In this document: piece by piece, positions 47,243-55,873 of the stretch
Numbering within the stretch: position 1 is the stretch's first letter
Layout: the number at the start of each line of letters is the position of its first letter
DNA from: Brevundimonas guildfordensis
Lineage (GTDB): Bacteria > Pseudomonadota > Alphaproteobacteria > Caulobacterales > Caulobacteraceae
Assembly (NCBI RefSeq): GCF_014836405.1
Contig: NZ_JACSQU010000003.1
Span: forward strand, 416,246 to 480,245
Direction of reading: 5' to 3'
DNA: 64,000 nt
Notes under the pieces: generated by a model
Told to the model about the DNA's origin: nothing
Databases searched by the model: none
Seen by the model: only the letters and a program-made list of their open reading frames with translations
Translations under genes and position numbers: made by a program

Positions 47243-48300
47243 CAGAACAACTGCGGCGCGGGCGCCAGGGCGAACGGCCCCAGATAGGTGCGGCCGCCTC
47301 GGAACAGGACGGCCAGCTCTACGTCCTGACTGGCGCCTTCCGTTCCGCCTTGCGGCGTCGCGGCGGCGGCTCGGGCGACTGCGGCGCGATCCAACGCGCC
47401 GCCCTGCTGGGCGCTGGCCAGGCCGACAATGGCGGGCAGGGGATTTTCGGCGCGCACGAAGACCTGGCCTTCCAACTGGCCCTTGTCGTCCGCCGACAGG
47501 GCGTCGCTGGAGACGAAGGCCTTGCTCTCGCCCGCCTGGAGCTGGCCCTTTACGTCGATGAAGCGCCCGCCGGCGGCTGTCCAGGCGCTCAGCAGGCCCT
47601 TGGCGTCAGCCCCCCTTCGCAGCGCCGAGGCCTTCTCGACCACCGTCTCGATCTGGGCGCTCAGCATCCCCGACTGGGCGAAGCTCTCGACGGGGCCGTC
47701 CGGGCGGCCCTCGCCGTCGACCAGTCGAAACAGCACGTCCACGTCGTCGGTCGGCGTGTCCGAGCCGATCAGATGCGGCCGCATATAGACCTGCACCAGA
47801 CGCGCCTGTTTCAGCGGGAAGGGCTCGGCGTCCGGCAGGGCGGTGAAGACCGGCTTCTCCAGCTCCAGCGCCAGATTGGGCCAACGCTGCGTCAGGCCGT
47901 GCACGCTCATGCGGATGCCGTCGGCGCGTATGGCGGTCTTGCCCTTCTGGGCGCGTGTGACGATCAGCCCTTCCGGGGCCGCCAGCACCCAGCGCGTCGG
48001 GTTGTAGGCGTTGGACTGGGCGATCATCTCGGGCGCTGCGATCGCATGACCGGACGGGGCGACGACATCCAGATGCTTGATCGTCACGCGGGCGTGCATG
48101 GGCCACCCGGTGGTCGAGATTCCGGCATGCTCAATGGTCCAGCCGCCCTGCTGCAGCTCGGCGATCTGGGCCTCCATCCGGCGCTCGATCTGCTGGGTCA
48201 GGTAGAACCACCAACCACTCCACAAAACCAGGACAATGGCGACGATCGCGAAAGGGATGATCAGTCCCTTGCGGCTGTGATGCGGAGCGGCGTCAGTCAT
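47242..48300 (-). CDS. DUF2125-domain membrane-anchored protein
   Basis: The protein has 352 residues from ATG 48300. The N-terminal helix GLIIPFAIVAIVLVLWSGWWFYL anchors a large periplasmic domain with the DUF2125 opening ERRMEAQIAELQQGGWTIEHAGISTTGWPMHARVTIKHL (a lipid-transfer AsmA-like beta pattern). The family function is unknown. It overlaps the chorismate-mutase-like gene and heads the leftward operon with hisC. It is divergent from the VOC gene. Confidence 0.8.
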   Translation of the reverse strand: MTDAAPHHSRKGLIIPFAIVAIVLVLWSGWWFYLTQQIERRMEAQIAELQQGGWTIEHAGISTTGWPMHARVTIKHLDVVAPSGHAIAAPEMIAQSNAYNPTRWVLAAPEGLIVTRAQKGKTAIRADGIRMSVHGLTQRWPNLALELEKPVFTALPDAEPFPLKQARLVQVYMRPHLIGSDTPTDDVDVLFRLVDGEGRPDGPVESFAQSGMLSAQIETVVEKASALRRGADAKGLLSAWTAAGGRFIDVKGQLQAGESKAFVSSDALSADDKGQLEGQVFVRAENPLPAIVGLASAQQGGALDRAAVARAAAATPQGGTEGASQDVELAVLFRGGRTYLGPFALAPAPQLF

Positions 48301-48402
48301 GAGCGCGCTGTAGCAGGATGCGCGTCGGCTGACACGTCCTGTCGGCAGGAACAGGCTAGGCTGCGGTCCGTTCGAATCGCATACTGACGGGAGAAGAAGA
48401 CC

Positions 48403-48837
48403 ATGGAGACGCAGCAGCTTCATCGCGGCCGGCTGATCGATCATCTGCAACTGGTGACGCCGGACCTGGCGGCCAGTCGCCGCTTCTACGGCGCCGTGCT
48501 CGAAGCGCTGGGCGTGCCGATCGCCGGCGAAGGCGAGGGCTTCTTCTGGGCCGACGAATTGTTCGTCTCGTCGCTCGACAGCGTCGCGGCGGCGGGGCGC
48601 CCGACCGGACGCTGCCATCTGGCCTTCCAGGCGAAGGATCGAACGATGGTGGAGGCCGTCCACAAGGCGGGGCTGGCGGCGGGCGGAACCGACAACGGCG
48701 CGCCGGGCGAGCGGCCCTATCACCCCGGTTACTACGCCGCCTTCCTGCTCGACCCGGACGGCAACAACATCGAAGCGGTGTTCCACGGCGAGGCCGACCG
48801 TTCAGCCGACAGCGTGGTCGTGACGTTCCAAAGCTAA
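48403..48837 (+). CDS. VOC-family (glyoxalase/dioxygenase-fold) protein
   Basis: The protein has 144 residues of paired beta-alpha-beta-beta-beta modules: GRLIDHLQLVTPDLAASRRFYGAVLEALGV, then CHLAFQAKDRTMVEAVHKAGLAAGG and YYAAFLLDPDGNNIEAVFH. The metal-site histidine and glutamate positions (DHLQL, HLAF, NNIEAV) are present. The substrate is unknown. AGGG-like purines precede the ATG weakly. Confidence 0.82.
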   Translation: METQQLHRGRLIDHLQLVTPDLAASRRFYGAVLEALGVPIAGEGEGFFWADELFVSSLDSVAAAGRPTGRCHLAFQAKDRTMVEAVHKAGLAAGGTDNGAPGERPYHPGYYAAFLLDPDGNNIEAVFHGEADRSADSVVVTFQS

Positions 48838-48891
48838 GGCGACCGGGCAGTCAGGTTCGCTCACCGCGCTGGTGCATGACGCAGGCGCGCA

Positions 48892-51738
48892 TCAGTCCTG
48901 CTCGGCCAGGAAGCCCTTGGTCAACTCCACCGTCTCGGCCAGGCCCAGGCGCAGCACCTCCGTGCCCGGCGGCAGGGCGGCGAACAGGCGCGTCGGGCAG
49001 GCGGCGTCCAGCATGACGAAGACGCCCCGGTCGTCGGCCCGGCGGATCAGGCGGCCGAAAGCCTGAGCGATGCGCCCGCGCGCCAGGGCGTCGTCCCAGG
49101 AGCGTCCGCCCGAGCCGGTGCCGAACCGCTCGCGCCGCGCCTTGTGCAGCAGGTCCGGGCGCGGCCACGGCACGCGGTCGAAGGCCAGGACGCGCAAGGA
49201 CCGCCCCGGCACGTCCACGCCATCGCGCACGGCGTCCGTGCCCAAGAGGCAGCTGTCCCGCTCGGCCCTGAAGACATCCACCAGCGCCCCGACCTCGAGC
49301 GGATCGACGTGCTGGGCGTAGAGCGGCAGGCCCGCTCGCGCCAGCTCCGGCCCCAGCCGCTCATAGACCGCCTTCAGCCGCCGGATGGCGGTGAACAGGC
49401 CCAGTCCTCCGCCGCCCGCCGCCAGGAACAGTTCGCGCATGGCCGCCGCGATCTGGCGCGGGTCGTCCTTGACCAGATCATTGACGACGATGACTCGGCT
49501 GTTGGTCGCATAGTCGAACGGGCTGTCCACCTTCAGCGTTCGCGCTGGTTCGATCAGGCGCGCGGCCCCGGTGCGCAGGCGGGCCAGGTCGAAGGGGTCT
49601 TCGGCGGCCGGGTCGGACAGGGTGGCGCTGGTCACCAGCACCCCGTGCGACGGCATGACCACCGCCGCTTCCAGCGGCACGGTCGGGTCGATCCAGTGAC
49701 GACGCAGCGCCACGTCGTGGATGCGGCCGAAGGCGGCCTCGGCGCTCAACCAGTCCACATAGTCGGGATCCGGTTCGTCGCCGCCCTCTTCCAGCGCCGC
49801 CAGCATGGAGCGCCAGCCGGGCAGGGTCATGCGGCCGCGCCGGTCCAGCCCCCGCAGGGAGCCTTCGATGCGGGCGCGGGCGGCGCCGTCCAGTTCGGCC
49901 GCCTCCTCGTCCAGAATGTCTTCGAGATGGCGCGACAGGGCCAGCAGGGGCGCCTCGACGGCGGCGATGGCGCGCGCGGCTTCGCGCGCGGCCTCCAGCA
50001 CCGGCTCGGTGACGGGGCGCAGGGCGCATTCCAGCCCGAACTCGGCGCCGCCGTTCTCGGCCGCGCGCGCGCGCAGCTGCTCCAGCGCCGCGACCAGAAA
50101 CCGCTCGATCGGCCCGATGGGGTTCACTTCGCCAGACGCCGGGGCGATGCGGCCCGACACGCCTTCGCCCGGCAGTTGGGCGGCGGCCTGCAGCGCGTCC
50201 TTCAGGGCCTTGGAGGCGGCTTCGTTGTCGGCGGTCAGGTCGCCCAGACGCTGTTCCAGCCCGCGCCCGCGACGGCCTCGCCCCTCGGGCCCGCGGATCC
50301 AGCGGCGCAGCTCGGCAGCCTCCTGCCCCGACAGGCAGGCGGAGAAGGCGCTGTCGGCGGCGTCGAACAGGTGGTGGCCCTCGTCGAAGACGATGCGCTT
50401 CAGCGCCGCCGTCTCGCCGTCCTGCTTCAGGCCGCGCGCCGTGCGGGCGCCGTCGAAGGCCGCCTGCGTCATCACCAGCGCATGATTGGCCACCACCAGA
50501 TCGGCCCGTCGGCTGGCGCGGATGGTCTTTTCAACGAAGCACAGACGATAGTGGGGACAGGCGGCGTGGACGCACTCGCCGCGCCGGTCGACCAGATTGG
50601 CCGGTCCCGCCTGATGCATGGGCGCGGTCGCATAGAGGCCGGGCAGCCAGCCGGGATAGTCGCCGCCGGTCATGTCGCCGTCGCGGGTATGGGCGGCCCA
50701 GCGGCTGGCCAGCGCCATGCCGATCAGGTCGCCGTTCCCCAGTTGCGCCGCCTGCACCATGTCCTGAAGGTTCAGCAGGCAGAGGTAGTTCTCGCGCCCC
50801 TTCCTCACCACCGTCTTGCGCCGCCGCTCGGCCTCGTCGGGCCACAGGGCGCGGCTCTCGCGGTCGATCTGGCGTTGCAGGGCGCGGGTGTAGGTCGAGA
50901 TCCACGCTGCGCCTGCGTTGCGCTCGGCCCACAGGCTGGCGGGCGCCAGATAGCCCAGCGTCTTGCCCGTGCCGGTCCCCGCCTCGGCCAGCAGGACGCG
51001 CGGTCGGCCCTCTTCGTTGCGGGGCGAGAAGGCGTAGGCGGCCTCGGCCGCATAGTCGGACTGGGCAGGCCGCGTCTCGTCCAGACCCGAGGCCTGAAGC
51101 AGCTTGTCCAGACGGATGCGGGCGCTCTCGGAATCGACGGGGGCCGACCCGGCCTCGCCGCGCGGCGCCTCGTCCTCCCACTCCTGCAGCCGCGCCCAGA
51201 CGTCGAGGCCCGAGCCGCGCTGCTGGCGCTCCCGCAACGGCCCGGCGCGCAGGGCCTGAAGCACGCGCGGCGCCCATCCCCAGCCCGCCCGCTCCAGCGT
51301 CAGGGCCAGCGTGTAAGCCTCCTCACGCCCCGGATAGGCGGGCGCGGCCAGTTCGGCCAGCAGGTCGGCGGCGGCCGCGCGCAGGGCGGCGGCCTGGGCC
51401 TCGGCGCCCCTCGGCTCCTCGCGCCCCAGAGCCAGCGCCAGCCCGGTGGCCGACGGCGCGCAGAACCGGGCGGGGCGCACGAAGGCGAACAGCTCCAGCG
51501 CATCCAGCATCTGCGCCGAACGCGCCGGCGGCGCCAGACCCAGCCGCCGCGCCGTCAGCCCGGCGTGGGCGACGATGACCTCGCCGCCCATGAACAGGCC
51601 CTCGGCGGCGCCGCGCCCGATCTTCCTTGCGCCCTGATCGTCGCACACGGCCCCGGCCCCCGGCGGCGTGGCCAGCGCGGGCGGCAGGTCGAACGTCAGG
51701 GACGGAACGGTCCGGATGTCGGCGGATTCAGCAGTCAC
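48892..51738 (-). CDS. DinG/XPD-like ATP-dependent DNA helicase
   Basis: The protein has 948 residues from GTG 51738. About 200 N-terminal residues precede the helicase core and include an exonuclease-free alanine-rich region. Walker A is LLAEAGTGTGKT (about 255). A four-cysteine iron-sulfur region is seen in YLCLLN and ECVHAACPHYRLCFVEK, the Walker B variant is DEGHH, and late motifs are LLGTDAVRDGVDVPG and GRIAQAFGRLIRRADDRG. This is the XPD/DinG superfamily-2 5'-3' helicase type that resolves R-loops and unusual DNA. It is divergent from the Lhr-like helicase. Confidence 0.88.
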   Translation of the reverse strand: MTAESADIRTVPSLTFDLPPALATPPGAGAVCDDQGARKIGRGAAEGLFMGGEVIVAHAGLTARRLGLAPPARSAQMLDALELFAFVRPARFCAPSATGLALALGREEPRGAEAQAAALRAAAADLLAELAAPAYPGREEAYTLALTLERAGWGWAPRVLQALRAGPLRERQQRGSGLDVWARLQEWEDEAPRGEAGSAPVDSESARIRLDKLLQASGLDETRPAQSDYAAEAAYAFSPRNEEGRPRVLLAEAGTGTGKTLGYLAPASLWAERNAGAAWISTYTRALQRQIDRESRALWPDEAERRRKTVVRKGRENYLCLLNLQDMVQAAQLGNGDLIGMALASRWAAHTRDGDMTGGDYPGWLPGLYATAPMHQAGPANLVDRRGECVHAACPHYRLCFVEKTIRASRRADLVVANHALVMTQAAFDGARTARGLKQDGETAALKRIVFDEGHHLFDAADSAFSACLSGQEAAELRRWIRGPEGRGRRGRGLEQRLGDLTADNEAASKALKDALQAAAQLPGEGVSGRIAPASGEVNPIGPIERFLVAALEQLRARAAENGGAEFGLECALRPVTEPVLEAAREAARAIAAVEAPLLALSRHLEDILDEEAAELDGAARARIEGSLRGLDRRGRMTLPGWRSMLAALEEGGDEPDPDYVDWLSAEAAFGRIHDVALRRHWIDPTVPLEAAVVMPSHGVLVTSATLSDPAAEDPFDLARLRTGAARLIEPARTLKVDSPFDYATNSRVIVVNDLVKDDPRQIAAAMRELFLAAGGGGLGLFTAIRRLKAVYERLGPELARAGLPLYAQHVDPLEVGALVDVFRAERDSCLLGTDAVRDGVDVPGRSLRVLAFDRVPWPRPDLLHKARRERFGTGSGGRSWDDALARGRIAQAFGRLIRRADDRGVFVMLDAACPTRLFAALPPGTEVLRLGLAETVELTKGFLAEQD

Positions 51739-51796
51739 CCTCGCTCAATAGCGCCAGAGATGATGAAACGGAACGGGAACATGTTATAGGCCTGTC

Positions 51797-54307
51797 GTGA
51801 CGACGCCGCGCACTGCAACGCTTCCGCCCCTGTTCGCCGACTGGTTCGCCGGTCGGGGCTGGTCGCCGCGCCGGCATCAGCTGGAGATGGTCGCCGCCGC
51901 CGAGGCCGGGGCGCACGCCCTGCTGGTGGCGCCGACGGGCGGGGGCAAGACGCTGGCGGGCTTCCTGCCCAGCCTGATCGACCTGGCGGAGCGGGGGCCG
52001 CGCCCCGAGACGGGGCCGGGGTCGGGCGTCCATACCCTCTATCTGTCGCCGTTGAAGGCCTTGACCACCGACGTAGAGCGTAACCTGATGACGCCCATCC
52101 GCGAGATCGGGCTCAACATCCACGTCGAGAGCCGCACCGGCGACACCAAACAGTCGAAGAAGCAGCGCCAGCGCGACTTTCCGCCCGACATCCTGCTGAC
52201 CACGCCGGAGCAGCTGGCCCTGTTCTGCGCCTGGGAGGGGGCGAGGGACTATTTCGCCGACCTGAAATGCGTGGTGCTGGACGAGGTCCACGCCATCTGG
52301 AGCGGCAAGCGCGGCGATCTTCTGGCGCTGGGGCTGGCGCGGCTTCAGACCTTCGCGCCGGAGATGCGGCGGGTGGCGCTGTCGGCGACGGTGGATGATC
52401 CGCAAAAGATCGCCGACTGGCTCTCGCCTTCTCCGCTCGGGGGAGAAGGAGTGCGGGTCGTCTTGGGCGATCCGGGCGCGCCGCCGGTGGTGGACGTGCT
52501 GGTGTCTGAGGGCCGCGTGCCCTGGGCCGGGCACACCGGCATTCACGCCATCTCTGAGGTCTATGACGCCATCCGGCGAGCCGAGCTGAGCCTGATCTTC
52601 GTCAACACCCGCTGGCAGGCCGAATTCGTGTTCCAGTCGCTGTGGGCGATCAATGAGGACGACCTGCCGATCGCCCTGCACCACGGCTCGCTGGCCGCCG
52701 AGCAGAGGCGCAAGGTGGAGGCGGCGATGGCGCGCGGCGACCTGAAGGCCGTCGTCTGCACCTCGACGCTCGACCTGGGCATCGACTGGGGCGACGTCGA
52801 TCTGGTGATTCAACTGGCCGCGCCCAAGGGGGCCAGCCGCCTGGTCCAGCGCATCGGCCGCGCCAACCACCGGCTGGACGAGCCGTCGCGCGCCCTGATG
52901 GTCCCGGCCAGTCGCTTCGAGATGCTGGAGTGCCAGGCCGCGCGCGAGGCCGTGGCCGAGAACGCCTTCGATTGGGAGCCGGAACATACCGGCACGCTGG
53001 ATACGCTGGCTCAGCACGTCATGGGCTGCGCCTGCTCCGAACCCTTTGATCTGGCCGACCTATACGCCGAGGTGACGACGGCTGGTCCCTATGGCGGCCT
53101 GACCTATGAGGCCTTCGAGGAGGTCGTCGATCTGGTCGCCACCGGCGGTTATGCGCTGCGCACCTATGACCGCTTCGCCCGCATCGTGCGCACCCGTGAC
53201 GGCAGATGGACGGTCCGCAACGCCCAGATGGCCCAGCGCCACCGGATGAACGTCGGCGCCATCGTCTCGGCCGCCAATCTGAACGTCCGCGTCGCCGGTC
53301 GCAGGGCAGGGGGCAAGCATCTGGTCGCGGGCCGCAAGATCGGCGAGGCCGAGGAGTGGTATTTCGAGCAGATGACGCCGGGCGACACCTTCGTCTTCGC
53401 CGGTCAGGTCTGGGCCTTTCAGGGCATCGTCAAGACGGACGCCCTCGTCTCGCCCGCCGTCGATAAAGACCCGAAGATTCCCTCCTACGGCGGCTCGAAA
53501 TTCCCGCTAGGCACGTCATTGGCCGAGCGGGTGCGGCACATGGTGCAGGACCGCGATCACTGGCGCGTCCTGCCGCCCGACGTGCAGGAGTGGCTGGAGC
53601 TTCAGGCGGTCCGCAGCGCCATCCCCGAAGCGCAGACGCTTCTGATCGAGACCTTCCCGCGGGGGACGCGGCATTTCCTGGTCGCCTATCCGTTCGAGGG
53701 GCGGCTGGCGCACACCACCCTGGCCATGCTGCTGACCCGGCGGCTGGATCGGATGGGCGTGGGGCCGCTGGGCTTTGTGGTGACCGACTATTCCCTGGCG
53801 ATCTGGTCGATCCGGCCGATGGACGACCTTGACCTCGACGCCCTGTTCGAGCCGGACATGCTGGGCGACGATCTGGAGGCCTGGCTGGAGGAAAGCTTCA
53901 TGATGAAGCGGTCTTTCCGCAACTGCGCCCTGATTTCCGGCTTGATCGAGCAGCGCCAGCCGGGGGCCGAGAAGAGCGGGCGGCAGGTGACCTTTTCGAC
54001 CGACCTGATCTACGACGTGCTGCGGCGGCATCAGCCGGACCATCTGCTGCTGAGGACAGCGCGCGCGGATGCGGCGACCGGCCTGTTGGACGTGGCGCGG
54101 TTGGGCCAACTGCTGAGCCGCATCCACGGCCGCATTGTGCGTAAATCGCTGGACCGGCCTTCGCCCTTCAGCGTGCCGGTGCTGGTGCAGATCGGGCGCG
54201 AGAGGGTCGGGGGAGACGCTGCTGAGATGATCCTGGATGAAAGCGCCGAGGCCCTGATCGCCGAAGTCATGGAAGACGCGCCCGAGGCGCTGAAGGGGGC
54301 GGCGTGA
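51797..54307 (+). CDS. Ligase-associated DNA damage response DEXH helicase (Lhr-like)
   Basis: The protein has 836 residues from GTG 51797. The superfamily-2 core has VAPTGGGKTLAGFLPSLI (Walker A, about 45), VLDEVHAIW (DEVH), ALSATV, and RIGRANHRLDEP (motif VI). The rest matches the long Lhr-type C-terminal region. This TIGR04121 family belongs to the ligase/exonuclease/PdeM repair cassette, of which PdeM follows. A 23-bp palindrome (52427-52449) is inserted in frame and adds about a dozen residues (SPSPLGGEGVRV) between ALSATV...KIADW and VVLGDPG. Confidence 0.9.
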   Translation: MTTPRTATLPPLFADWFAGRGWSPRRHQLEMVAAAEAGAHALLVAPTGGGKTLAGFLPSLIDLAERGPRPETGPGSGVHTLYLSPLKALTTDVERNLMTPIREIGLNIHVESRTGDTKQSKKQRQRDFPPDILLTTPEQLALFCAWEGARDYFADLKCVVLDEVHAIWSGKRGDLLALGLARLQTFAPEMRRVALSATVDDPQKIADWLSPSPLGGEGVRVVLGDPGAPPVVDVLVSEGRVPWAGHTGIHAISEVYDAIRRAELSLIFVNTRWQAEFVFQSLWAINEDDLPIALHHGSLAAEQRRKVEAAMARGDLKAVVCTSTLDLGIDWGDVDLVIQLAAPKGASRLVQRIGRANHRLDEPSRALMVPASRFEMLECQAAREAVAENAFDWEPEHTGTLDTLAQHVMGCACSEPFDLADLYAEVTTAGPYGGLTYEAFEEVVDLVATGGYALRTYDRFARIVRTRDGRWTVRNAQMAQRHRMNVGAIVSAANLNVRVAGRRAGGKHLVAGRKIGEAEEWYFEQMTPGDTFVFAGQVWAFQGIVKTDALVSPAVDKDPKIPSYGGSKFPLGTSLAERVRHMVQDRDHWRVLPPDVQEWLELQAVRSAIPEAQTLLIETFPRGTRHFLVAYPFEGRLAHTTLAMLLTRRLDRMGVGPLGFVVTDYSLAIWSIRPMDDLDLDALFEPDMLGDDLEAWLEESFMMKRSFRNCALISGLIEQRQPGAEKSGRQVTFSTDLIYDVLRRHQPDHLLLRTARADAATGLLDVARLGQLLSRIHGRIVRKSLDRPSPFSVPVLVQIGRERVGGDAAEMILDESAEALIAEVMEDAPEALKGAA
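52427..52449 (+). repeat. REP-like palindrome inside the Lhr-like helicase gene
   Basis: The 23 bp differ by a single base from the intergenic palindrome copy at 54321-54343 two kilobases downstream. Its arms are CCTTCTCC and GGAGAAGG. The frame stays open through it, encoding a serine/proline/glycine-rich insert in a surface loop region between helicase motifs. This is a repeat that has hopped into a coding sequence. Confidence 0.8.
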
Positions 54308-54320
54308 AGCAATCGTGCGT

Positions 54321-54470
54321 CCTTCTCCCCTCGGGGGAGAAGGTGGCTTGCGGAGCAAGGCGGATGAGGGGGACGCCCGACACGCGCTCCCGGTCTGACG
54401 GCTTGCCTGCGGATACAGCCCCCTCATCCGAGCGGCTCCGCCGCCCACCTTCTCCCCCGAGGGGAGAAGG
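54321..54470. repeat. Inverted pair of REP-like palindromes between helicase and pdeM
   Basis: A 23-bp palindrome at 54321-54343 is repeated exactly in inverted orientation at 54448-54470. The similarity extends inward over about 54 bp on each side (54321-54374 and 54417-54470) with several mismatches. The right copy ends in GGGGAGAAGG, three bases before the pdeM ATG, and so serves as its ribosome-binding site. Confidence 0.85.
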
Positions 54471-54473
54471 GCG

Positions 54474-55205
54474 ATGAACGACGCCTTGCGTGAGACCCTG
54501 TCGCCCTATCGTCATCCGTGCGGAGGGCTGAAGCTGACGGTCAACGGCGAGGCCTGCGTGCTGCGCTGCTCCGGCGCTCTGTGGCTGCCGGGGCGTCAGA
54601 CCCTGATCGCCTCGGACCTGCACCTGGAGAAGGGCTCGGCCTTCGCGGCGCGCGGCCAGATGCTGCCGCCCTATGACAGCCCCGCGACCCTGGCCAAGCT
54701 TGAGGCCGAGATCGACGCGCTGGATCCGCGCGCGGTCGTGCTGCTGGGCGACAGCTTCCATGATTCAAAGGCGGTGTCGCGCATGGACGGCGCCCAGCTG
54801 GCGCGGCTGGAGAGGCTGGCGGCCGGGCGCGACTGGGTCTGGCTGGAGGGGAACCATGATCTGGACGCCCTGGCCGGCGCCCTGGATCAGTTGCCCGGCC
54901 GGGTGGTTGAGACGATGGCGCTGGGCGGCCTGTTCCTGATCCACGAACCCCAGATTGAGCCGGCGCCGGGCGAGGTCGCGGGCCATCTGCATCCGGCGGC
55001 GCGAGTCGCCGCCTATGGCCGGGGGGTGCGGCGTCCGTGTTTCGTCACGGACGGGCGGCGGCTGATCATGCCCGCCTTCGGCGCCTTCACCGGGGGGCTG
55101 GACGTGCGCGATCCGGCGGTGGCGTCCCTGTTCGCGACCGCGCCGCTGGCGGCCCTGCTGGGGCGGGACAAGGTCCACGCCGTCGCCTTCGACCGCCTCA
55201 GCTGA
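54474..55205 (+). CDS. pdeM: Ligase-associated DNA damage response endonuclease PdeM
   Basis: The protein has 243 residues and is a calcineurin-like metallophosphoesterase: SDLHLEKGSAFAARG (D-x-H), VVLLGDSFHD (GD), WLEGNHDLDAL (GNHD), IHEPQ and AGHLHPAARV (GHxH). It is the TIGR04123-type nuclease that pairs with the preceding DEXH helicase in the ligase-associated repair cassette. The ligase and exonuclease genes that complete the cassette in many bacteria are not adjacent here. The Shine-Dalgarno comes from the palindrome upstream. Confidence 0.9.
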   Translation: MNDALRETLSPYRHPCGGLKLTVNGEACVLRCSGALWLPGRQTLIASDLHLEKGSAFAARGQMLPPYDSPATLAKLEAEIDALDPRAVVLLGDSFHDSKAVSRMDGAQLARLERLAAGRDWVWLEGNHDLDALAGALDQLPGRVVETMALGGLFLIHEPQIEPAPGEVAGHLHPAARVAAYGRGVRRPCFVTDGRRLIMPAFGAFTGGLDVRDPAVASLFATAPLAALLGRDKVHAVAFDRLS

Positions 55206-55236
55206 GGCGGCGACGGCGCAAGGACGGTTCGGCCGG

Positions 55237-55725
55237 TCAGCCGACGTGCGGCGTGATGATGCCCAGGGGCAGGGTGGTGACGTTCTTCACCCCGCGCGTG
55301 ACGATGTGGCTCTCGCAGTTGGAGACGATGCCCAGCGTCAGCAGCTTGTCGCGCAGGAACTGGTCGAAGGCGTGCATGTCGGTGGTGATGATGCGCAGGA
55401 CGTAGTCTTCGCGGCCGGTGATGGTGGCGCACTGGACCACTTCGGGCCAGCCCTCGACGGCTTCCTCGAAGATCTGCAGATTGTCGCGCGTCGGCAGGCT
55501 CAGCTTGACGATGGCGTAGACCTCGAAGTCCAGACCCAGGAGTCCAGCGTCCAGCAGCGTGACACGCTTGCGTATCAGGCCGCTATCCTCCAGTCTCTTG
55601 ATCCGACGCCAGCAGGGCGAGGCCGACAGGCCGACCCGATCGGCCACCTCGGCGACGGACAGGCCTGCGTCCTGCTGAAGGATGTCAAGGATGCGCGCGT
55701 CGATGGGGTCGAGTTCGTCGGCCAA
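55237..55725 (-). CDS. bkdR: Lrp/AsnC-family regulator (BkdR-type)
   Basis: The protein has 162 residues from TTG 55725, where GGAGA lies 6 nt upstream; a TTG at 55755 would add ten residues. The helix-turn-helix is LSVAEVADRVGLSASPCWRRIKRLEDSGLIRKR. The RAM ligand-binding domain has VVQCATITGREDYVLRIITTDMHAFDQFLRDKLL. It is divergent from the branched-chain 2-oxoacid dehydrogenase operon across about 150 bp that contain a 21-bp inverted repeat. In Pseudomonas the Lrp-type BkdR activates the equivalent operon; the same is inferred here. Confidence 0.8.
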   Translation of the reverse strand: MADELDPIDARILDILQQDAGLSVAEVADRVGLSASPCWRRIKRLEDSGLIRKRVTLLDAGLLGLDFEVYAIVKLSLPTRDNLQIFEEAVEGWPEVVQCATITGREDYVLRIITTDMHAFDQFLRDKLLTLGIVSNCESHIVTRGVKNVTTLPLGIITPHVG

Positions 55726-55757
55726 AGGCTTTCTCCGAATTTGCTTTCTGCGCAATA

Positions 55758-55778
55758 AAATACCTCAAATTGGTATTT
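55758..55778. promoter_or_regulatory. Candidate BkdR operator, 7-bp inverted repeat
   Basis: AAATACC at 55758-55764 and GGTATTT at 55772-55778 are perfect inverted arms with a 7-bp AT-rich centre. The 21-bp length and AT content fit Lrp/AsnC operators. It lies between the divergent regulator and the dehydrogenase operon. Binding is inferred. Confidence 0.6.
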
Positions 55779-55873
55779 GGCAAGAGTGTTTTTGGAAGAG
55801 CTAACAGTGAGCCGACATGCTATGCCCTAGTTCATAAGGAAACGCGGCCGGTTCAACCGGACGGGAGGCATTG

